Positions 58,306 through 64,000 of a stretch of DNA of 64,000 nucleotides are shown here, one piece after another. Source of the stretch: JACMQX01 sp040385105 (GTDB lineage Bacteria; Pseudomonadota; Gammaproteobacteria; Burkholderiales; Burkholderiaceae_C); NCBI GenBank assembly GCA_040385105.1, contig JAZKHY010000021.1:1-64000 (forward strand), written 5' to 3'. Position 1 is the first letter of the stretch. Each line of letters starts with the position of its first letter. The translations under genes and the position numbers were made by a program. The notes under the pieces were generated by a model. The model saw only the letters and a list, made by a program, of their open reading frames with translations, searched no databases and had not been told where the DNA came from.

Positions 58306-59361
58306 GTGGCCCTGGTGAATCCGACAGCAACAACCCCCGCGATCGCAGGCCAGCCCCGGCCACCGGCCTGGCTGATGCATGGCACGCCCGGCAGCGGCTG
58401 GGCGCGGGCCCAGTATGCCGGCTGGGACAAGCGGCCCCGGCTGGTGATGCCGGGCACGGCCAGCTTCCTGCTGCAGCTCAAGGACTTGCCCTGGGATTTC
58501 CGCCCGCTGTACTTCGGTGCCGCGGCTCCTGTTGCCGCTCCCCTGCAGCGGCTGCCGTGCATCAACTTCATGGCCGATGCCGACCTGCATGCGGTGTCGC
58601 TGGCGCAGGCTGCGGCTGTGGTCCGGCAGATGCGCACACCCTGCTTCAATCACCCGGGCGCGGTGCTGGCCACGGGCCGCGATGCGGTGGCGCAGGTGTT
58701 GAAGGACGTGCCCGGCCTGCAGGTGCCCGCGACGGTCAAGGTGCGGGCCACCCGCGAGGCGGAGTTGCTGCACGCCATGGACGCCGCCGGCATTGTGTAC
58801 CCCGTGATTGTCCGCATGGCGGGCGACCAGGGCGGCGTCAGCACCGTGCGCATTGACGGTGCCGATGACTGGGAGGCGCTCCATGCGCTGCCCTGGGGCG
58901 GCAGGGATGTCTACCTGACGCAGTATGTGGACTTCAGCGACGGCGACGGCTGTTTCCGCAAGGTTCGGCTGGCGGTGGTGGGGGAGCAGGTCCTTATCAA
59001 GCACCACTACACCTCCAGCGAATGGATGATCCATTTCCGCGCGCGCGGCCCGAAGAGCGATATGGAAGAGCCGCCCTTCCTCGATGGCTTCGAGTCGCAG
59101 ACACTGCCGAAGATCCGCGAGGCGGTGCTGGAGATGGCCAGGCGGCTCGGGCTGGACTATTTCGGCATTGATGCGAGCATCCGCCCCGATGGGCGCTTAC
59201 TGGTGTTCGAGGCCAATGCGACGATGAACATGCTGGACAACCACTCGCAGAAGGGGACGCTGTGGCTCGTGCCAACCGCAAAGATCAGCGATGCCTTGCG
59301 GGCGCTGGTCTGCCGGCCGCAGGCCTGGCGTGCGCAGGGCGCCGGAGGTGCCGGCGCATGA
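58306..59361 (+). CDS. ATP-grasp family protein, first of a tandem pair
   Basis: A 351-aa protein starting at the GTG 58306, with GAGGAG upstream. It resembles ATP-grasp ligases: an N-terminal region with CINFMADADLHAVSLAQAA and TPCFNHPGAVLATGRDAV, the nucleotide-binding YPVIVRMAGDQGGVSTVRID, and the metal-binding end YFGIDASIRPDGRLLVFEAN, where Glu and Asn coordinate Mg. A typical ATP-grasp joins a carboxylate to an amine or thiol. The substrate is unknown and no peptide precursor is adjacent. Its stop overlaps the start of a diverged paralogue by 4 bases. Confidence 0.78.
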   Translation: MALVNPTATTPAIAGQPRPPAWLMHGTPGSGWARAQYAGWDKRPRLVMPGTASFLLQLKDLPWDFRPLYFGAAAPVAAPLQRLPCINFMADADLHAVSLAQAAAVVRQMRTPCFNHPGAVLATGRDAVAQVLKDVPGLQVPATVKVRATREAELLHAMDAAGIVYPVIVRMAGDQGGVSTVRIDGADDWEALHALPWGGRDVYLTQYVDFSDGDGCFRKVRLAVVGEQVLIKHHYTSSEWMIHFRARGPKSDMEEPPFLDGFESQTLPKIREAVLEMARRLGLDYFGIDASIRPDGRLLVFEANATMNMLDNHSQKGTLWLVPTAKISDALRALVCRPQAWRAQGAGGAGA

Positions 59362-60389
59362 GCACGGCATTCGCACCCGGCGCTGTCCGGCCCCCGTTCT
59401 TCCTGCTCATGGGATTGCCTGACGATGCGCGAGTGCGGCTGGAGGCCGCGGCGATCGACAAACCACCGGTCATGAAGATCCCCGGCAGCCTGCAGGTCCT
59501 GCCGCTGCCGGGCGAGCGGATGCCCGGGCCGGAGATCCACTTTGGCTCCGACCGCCTCTCCATCCAGACGCAGTTGCCGCGCGTGCCCTGCATCAACTGC
59601 ATGGCCGACCCTGACGTTCATCGCAAGGCCCTGGGCCAGGCCTCCATGTTCATGGCGCAGATGGGTACGCCTTGCCTCAACCACCCCGACGCTGTATTGC
59701 GCAACGGGCGGGATTCCACCGCGCACCTGCTTGCGGGCATCAACGGCCTGCAGGTGCCGCGCACCATCAAGGTCCATGTGACATCGCGGGCCGCACTCTG
59801 GCAGGCGATGGAAGATGCGGGTGTGCGCTTTCCGGTTGTCGCGCGCATGGCCGGCAGCCAGGCGGCGCTGGGCACGGCGCGGCTGGACAGCACGCAGGAC
59901 TGGGAGGCATTGAACCCGCTGCCCTGGGCAGGCCGGGACATGTACCTGACGGAGCATGCGGCCGATGCAGATGCCGGCGGGTCCTATCGCCACCTGCGGC
60001 TGGCCGTGGTGGGCCGTGAGGTGCTGCCTTGCTACCGCGTCGAGACGCGCAACTGGCTGTTGCGGCCGGAGGAAATACCGGCTGCGGTGGCGGGCCGGGA
60101 GAAGCAGTGGATGGACGCTTTTGCCCGCGATGTCCTGCCGGGCTGGCACGGCCCCTTGATGGAAGTTGCGGCGCGGCTGGAGCTGGACTGCTTTTCCATC
60201 GACGGCAGCCTGCGCCCTGACGGAAGCTTGCTGCTGGTGGACGTCAATGCGGGCGGCCCGGCACAGCAGGACATGCGGCGCGTGCCGAAGCTGGTGGATG
60301 CGGTGCGGCGCCTGCTGGCTGCGCCGGCCTCGTGGCGGCACCAGCCAGTGCCAGCCGTTCCCGGCTCGCCGCGCCCCGCGGCGCAGTAG
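59358..60389 (+). CDS. ATP-grasp family protein, second of a tandem pair
   Basis: A 343-aa paralogue of the protein before it. Shared segments are CINCMADPDVHRKALGQAS versus CINFMADADLHAVSLAQAA, TPCLNHPDAVLRNGRD versus TPCFNHPGAVLATGRD, and FSIDGSLRPDGSLLLVDVNA versus the matching end of the first. In the metal-binding end Asp-x-Asn replaces Glu-x-Asn. The starting 60 residues differ. ATG at 59358 gives the 4-base overlap and so translational coupling; an upstream GTG is unlikely. The pair probably works as a heterodimer or on consecutive steps. Confidence 0.75.
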   Translation: MSTAFAPGAVRPPFFLLMGLPDDARVRLEAAAIDKPPVMKIPGSLQVLPLPGERMPGPEIHFGSDRLSIQTQLPRVPCINCMADPDVHRKALGQASMFMAQMGTPCLNHPDAVLRNGRDSTAHLLAGINGLQVPRTIKVHVTSRAALWQAMEDAGVRFPVVARMAGSQAALGTARLDSTQDWEALNPLPWAGRDMYLTEHAADADAGGSYRHLRLAVVGREVLPCYRVETRNWLLRPEEIPAAVAGREKQWMDAFARDVLPGWHGPLMEVAARLELDCFSIDGSLRPDGSLLLVDVNAGGPAQQDMRRVPKLVDAVRRLLAAPASWRHQPVPAVPGSPRPAAQ

Positions 60390-60395
60390 CGGCCC

Positions 60396-60986
60396 TCAGG
60401 CTGCGGTGGCGGGCGACAGTCTTGCCGCAGCCCAGAGCACCTGGTCGATGACGGCCTGCACCGACTTGCGGTGCGATTCGCTGATGAGCACGCCTTCGCC
60501 ATCAAAGGCCTCGCCCGCGCGACCGAGTGCGAAGGCCTTTGGCGCCAGCCAGCATTCGGAGTTGATGATCAGCGGTGCCAGGTGGCTTTGCGAGCGCAGG
60601 CCGCCCAGCGCGCCGGGTGAGGCGCTGAGCATGCCCACGACCTTGCCGCGCAAGGACTTGAAGCCATCCGTCCAGGCCGGGTCGGACTTGACCGGGCTGG
60701 ACACCCAGTCGATGGTGTTCTTCAGCAGCGCGGTGTAGCTGCCGTTGTACTCGGGCGAAACAATGATCCAGGCCGGATGCTCGAACATCAGCTGCTTGAG
60801 TCGCATGACGTCGGGCGGTGTGGCAACCGCTTCGAGGTCGGCGTTGTACATCGGCACGTCATAGTCGGACAGTTCGATGTGCGTCACTTCTGCGCCCACG
60901 GCGCGCGCCTGGGCGGCGGCATTGCGGGCCAGCTTGCGGTTGAAGGAGTTCTGGCGGGTGCTGCCGGCGAAGACGAGGAGTTTCAT
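60396..60986 (-). CDS. NADPH-dependent FMN reductase
   Basis: A 196-aa flavodoxin-fold protein. LLVFAGSTRQNSFNRKLAR is the phosphate-binding start, IIVSPEYNGSYTALLKNTIDW the conserved YNxS/NAIDW signature. Members reduce FMN, quinones or azo compounds. It is convergent with the second ATP-grasp gene (6 bases between stops) and lies upstream of the large surface-protein gene's terminator. Its role is not tied to any neighbour. Confidence 0.95.
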   Translation of the reverse strand: MKLLVFAGSTRQNSFNRKLARNAAAQARAVGAEVTHIELSDYDVPMYNADLEAVATPPDVMRLKQLMFEHPAWIIVSPEYNGSYTALLKNTIDWVSSPVKSDPAWTDGFKSLRGKVVGMLSASPGALGGLRSQSHLAPLIINSECWLAPKAFALGRAGEAFDGEGVLISESHRKSVQAVIDQVLWAAARLSPATAA

Positions 60987-61021
60987 GGCGCTGATTCTTG
61001 CACGGACTTTGCGCAGACGTG

Positions 61022-61043
61022 AAAAAGGGGCCGAAGCCCCTTT
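61022..61043 (-). terminator. Intrinsic terminator with TTCG tetraloop
   Basis: On the minus strand AAAGGGGC-TTCG-GCCCCTTT is followed by further T, 23 bases after the stop of the surface-protein gene at 61066. The UUCG loop on a GC stem is one of the most stable hairpins known. Confidence 0.93.
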
Positions 61044-61065
61044 ACCCGCTGCGCCGGTCCGCAGG

Positions 61066-63933
61066 TCATGGCACCATGGATGTGATTTCCAGCTCCAGCG
61101 TATTCATCCATGTCGAGGTGCCGTCGCTGATGGTGTAGTTGAAGACCACGGTGTCGCCCTCAACATCGCCCTCGCCGAGGAAGTAGGTCCAGTCGCCGTC
61201 AATGTCGTCCTGGTCCAGCGTGCCTGTGCCGGTGGTGCCTGCAATGGTGACATTGGTGATGGTCAATTCGCCGCCGCTGCCATTGCCGTTGTATTCGGCA
61301 TCGAACACATACTCGCCATCCAGCATGTTGTACAGGTTGACGCTTTCGTCGCCCTCGTAGGTGGACTGCATCGGCGAGCCGAGGATGAACAGCGGGTCCT
61401 CGGTGCCGATCATGTCGATGCCGATGTAGAGCGTGCCGCTGGCATCGCCGTAGCCGGCATTGCCCAGGTCGTCCACATGCATCTGGAATGCCAGTGAATA
61501 CTCGTCCTGGGTGGACACCTCGTCGTAGTCCGGCGGCGGCGCATAGTGCAAGCCTCCTGCCGCGAGCATGGCATTGATGTCGTCGATGGAGCCAAGGAAC
61601 TCGATCCGCCCTTCGTCGTCATCGGCGAATATCAGCGAGCTGTAGGCGTCATCGACGTAGAACCGGCCAAGGGTGCCGTCGTAGCCATAAATGCCGTTCC
61701 AGTCGTCGCTTGTATCGTATTCGTACTGGAACGCCTTGAAGTCCACGAAAACCAGGTCCGAGCCCGATGCATCCGGGTCGTTGACGGCGATGCCTTCAAA
61801 GCTGATGTGCTGGTCTTCATGGAGCTGCGCGGTGGCATAGGACTCGCCGTCCATGTACGCCTCGCCGTCATACATCTCGTTCGCGACCGGGGTGAAGTTG
61901 ACGAAGGCCGTGTCGGTGGTGAACGAGAAGTAGGGAGACAGGTTCTGGGCGGCGGCCGTCAGCGCAATGTTCACAGACGCATCATTGTCGTCCGCGTCCG
62001 TCAGGGTGATGGCCAGGTTGTCCACGGTACCGGCGGCAAATGCCTCGGGTGCCATGTACTGAATGTCCTGCACAACGTCTTCAAGCTCATAGGTGTAGTA
62101 CGAGCGCAGGGTGATTTCCTGGACGCCCTGGTACGCGGACGTGTAGTCGCCCATTTCGTCGTCGCGCCACTCGCCATCCGCCATTTGTACCTGGAGGTCC
62201 CCGTCGATGAAGGCATCACTGTCCAGGTACAGCATTCCGCTTTCGACGGAGATGGTCACCTCGACCCAACCGCTGGAGTCGCTATAGTCCGCCTCTTCGT
62301 CATACAGCTCGATATAGCCGTTGAAGTCGTCGAGGTCCCAGGACCCGCCTGCGGCCGGTGTGCCTGTGGCCGGAACGTAGAAAACCGGGTTGAGCAGGGG
62401 CGTTTCGCCATCGTCAATGAAAACGCCGACCATTGGCAGGCCATCGGGCATGCGGGTGACGCTGGCATTGAAGCTGGTCTGGACCATGTTGCCGTCGTCA
62501 TCGACGAGATAGGCGTCGATGCCGTTGTCGGCCCAGGCCGACTCGTCGGTGTCTATTGTCAGCAGTACCTCGCCATCGTCGAAGTAGTTGTTCAGGTCGG
62601 TCAGGGTACCCTGGATGGCGACCTGCGATGTTCCATTGCCCAGCACGGTGATGCCGGCGACCGGGTTCAGTGTGAAGTGGCCGTCTTGCGAGGCGTCCGA
62701 GGACAGCACGAGTGTGTAGATGCCCCCGTCATTGTCTTCATCGTAGAAGGAGCCGCTGAAGCTTACCGCCCCAGGGGTGCCTTCGGTCAATACAGCGCTG
62801 AAGGTTCCGTCAAACTCGGGGGTGGTGCCATCCGGAGTGTCCGGATTGACGGTGATGTCGATGTGACCGTAGGCGTAGTCATAGGAATACGGATCATTGT
62901 TGTAGCCGTCAGCGCGGAAATACAGGTCGCCATAGTCGCTATCTCCATAAGCTGTGAAGAGCGCGAAACCACCGGCGGAGAAGTACGTGGCCGATTGGCC
63001 GTTGTAGCCGTTGGATTGGTAGTAGAACTCGTCGAAATTGGCGGCTTCTCCCACGCTCATGTTGAGCAACATGGTGTCGCCCTGGTTCATCGTGGCGGTG
63101 GTCTGCACCTGGTCAAGGCTGCCTTCAACCGTGACCTCAATGACGGCACTGGCGGTTCCGTCGGCGGAATAGACGGTGAGGTAGTCGTGCCCGTAGTTGT
63201 TGCCGCCCATCAGGGCCTGGGTGTCCGGGTCTTCGTTGTCCAGCGTGTAGCTCCAGATGCCGCTGGTGGCGTTGAAGCTGAACGTGCCGTACTTGCCCTG
63301 CAGTTCCCCGGCGGTGGCAGCGCGGAAGGCCAGGTCTGCGCCGCCGTCGGCGTCCACAACCTTCAGGGCGGTGATGGCGTTGTTGCCGACAGTGGTGTAT
63401 TCGCCGTCTTCGCTGTCTTCGATGACGTAGCCGGTGCGCTGGATCTCGCTGGTGCTGATGCTTGCGGGCTTGTTGGGCGGGGCGGGGGGAGCGGGCGCTG
63501 GCGCCGGCGAGCCGGAGCTGCCGCCGCCGCTTGCGGCTGCCGCCAGGAGCACAACCGCGCCGCCTGCGATCAGCCCGGTCGGGATGCCGCCGCCTGCAGC
63601 GCCGCCGCCCGTTGCAGCAGGGCCGGCCTGGGCGAGCAGGGTGTCCATGCCGGACATTTCGGGGAGGGGGGCGGGGGCGATGGCTTCAAGCGCGGCGCCC
63701 TCGGCTGCTGTGCCGGTGGACGGCATGCCGTCTGCGGCCAATGTTTCTGTGCCGTCTTCAACGACCGAATCGCTGGTAACGACTTTCTCTTCTTCTTCCT
63801 CCAGCGCCTTGCGCTTGAGGGCCGCAGCCCTCGAAGCCTGCAGCGCCTGAGCCGACGGCGTCAAGGGAAAGGGGGCCTGCTGGACGGCCGACAGGGCGGC
63901 GTGTTCTGCGGGGTTGGCTTGATGGCTCTTCAT
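61066..63933 (-). CDS. Large VCBS-domain surface or secreted protein
   Basis: A 955-aa acidic protein rich in Asp, Gly and Tyr. Residues 1-115 are hydrophilic with an EEEEEK stretch; 116-135 is a hydrophobic GLIAGGAVVLLAAAASGGG segment followed by a Pro/Ala spacer, an arrangement seen at the start of type I secreted adhesins. About 168-270 is a VCBS domain (TGYVIEDSEDGEYTTVG, KYGTFSFNATSGIWSYTLDN). The rest is a series of diverged beta repeats with many YxxDY and DDNxxG-like pairs. I see no RTX nonapeptides or classic secretion signal at the C-terminus, which ends ITSMVP. CAGGAGGAAG precedes the ATG at 63933. A UUCG terminator follows. The upstream 67 bases to the window end hold only its leader. 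Confidence 0.72.
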   Translation of the reverse strand: MKSHQANPAEHAALSAVQQAPFPLTPSAQALQASRAAALKRKALEEEEEKVVTSDSVVEDGTETLAADGMPSTGTAAEGAALEAIAPAPLPEMSGMDTLLAQAGPAATGGGAAGGGIPTGLIAGGAVVLLAAAASGGGSSGSPAPAPAPPAPPNKPASISTSEIQRTGYVIEDSEDGEYTTVGNNAITALKVVDADGGADLAFRAATAGELQGKYGTFSFNATSGIWSYTLDNEDPDTQALMGGNNYGHDYLTVYSADGTASAVIEVTVEGSLDQVQTTATMNQGDTMLLNMSVGEAANFDEFYYQSNGYNGQSATYFSAGGFALFTAYGDSDYGDLYFRADGYNNDPYSYDYAYGHIDITVNPDTPDGTTPEFDGTFSAVLTEGTPGAVSFSGSFYDEDNDGGIYTLVLSSDASQDGHFTLNPVAGITVLGNGTSQVAIQGTLTDLNNYFDDGEVLLTIDTDESAWADNGIDAYLVDDDGNMVQTSFNASVTRMPDGLPMVGVFIDDGETPLLNPVFYVPATGTPAAGGSWDLDDFNGYIELYDEEADYSDSSGWVEVTISVESGMLYLDSDAFIDGDLQVQMADGEWRDDEMGDYTSAYQGVQEITLRSYYTYELEDVVQDIQYMAPEAFAAGTVDNLAITLTDADDNDASVNIALTAAAQNLSPYFSFTTDTAFVNFTPVANEMYDGEAYMDGESYATAQLHEDQHISFEGIAVNDPDASGSDLVFVDFKAFQYEYDTSDDWNGIYGYDGTLGRFYVDDAYSSLIFADDDEGRIEFLGSIDDINAMLAAGGLHYAPPPDYDEVSTQDEYSLAFQMHVDDLGNAGYGDASGTLYIGIDMIGTEDPLFILGSPMQSTYEGDESVNLYNMLDGEYVFDAEYNGNGSGGELTITNVTIAGTTGTGTLDQDDIDGDWTYFLGEGDVEGDTVVFNYTISDGTSTWMNTLELEITSMVP

Positions 63934-64000
63934 GGCTTCCTCCTGGCGCCTTTCAAGGCGCAACTTAGCGGATCGTATAGCCACCTGAAATAAAAGGCCA

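Noticed and set aside
61546..63993. 815-codon frame opposite the VCBS protein
   Set aside because: Composition (Val/Gly/Arg-rich, no domain) and lack of a ribosome site mark it as a shadow of the real gene.

Overview
The window is a 64 kb piece of a GC-rich chromosome, almost certainly from a betaproteobacterium of the order Burkholderiales. This is judged from codon use, the gyrB, MinCDE, CreBCD and CueR/CopA proteins, the LivHMGF-type transporter and short Burkholderiales-style conserved genes. The calls rest on motif recognition and gene order only; no database search was possible.

Bases 1-1499 are the 3' part of gyrB. Immediately behind it (about 1.5-11.4 kb) lies an AT-richer block that looks like an inserted defence or restriction island. 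It holds a C5-cytosine DNA methyltransferase, a large protein with two different GHKL ATPase domains (MORC/MutL-like at the N-terminus, histidine-kinase-like at the C-terminus), a receiver-like partner whose start overlaps it, a Vsr mismatch endonuclease on the other strand, a protein of unknown family with a possible PD-(D/E)XK core, and an MrcB_N/DUF3883 protein with a nuclease-like C-terminus. This is the part of the window most likely to be an under-described system. Just beyond it (11.9-12.06 kb) is a noncoding segment with nested inverted repeats that could be a structured RNA.

From 12.2 kb the sequence returns to ordinary GC-rich chromosome. 12-19.6 kb: an MFS transporter, a zinc alcohol dehydrogenase, a VOC protein, a ParE-type toxin with antitoxin, a papain-like and an NlpC/P60-like secreted hydrolase, a DEDDh exonuclease and a DUF296 protein. 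19.7-24.8 kb: minCDE and the ybhP-clsB-ybhN membrane-lipid operon. 25-32 kb: PagL-like lipid A deacylase, a cysteine-rich flavodoxin-fold protein, an alpha/beta hydrolase, a choice-of-anchor I lipoprotein, a Spy/CpxP-like protein, and a small membrane-protein operon preceded by a perfect CreB box. 32.5-40 kb: Asp/Glu racemase, GntR regulator, an HTH-Fic protein behind a long palindrome, tag, and creBCD. 40-43 kb: copper efflux (cueR-copZ divergent from copA). 43-49.9 kb: an old yellow enzyme, an MFS transporter, a DUF1328/transglutaminase cluster, an AsmA-like protein, a retropepsin-like operon behind a LexA-like box, and a phage-repressor-like regulator. 50-58.3 kb: a catabolic cluster (class II aldolase, AraC regulator, branched-chain-type ABC transporter, aldehyde dehydrogenase) probably used for an aromatic substrate. 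58.3-60.4 kb: two translationally coupled ATP-grasp paralogues. 60.4-63.9 kb: an FMN reductase and a large VCBS-type surface or secreted protein.

Five loci carry members of one short dispersed palindromic repeat family. No rRNA, tRNA, CRISPR array, transposase or integrase was seen.
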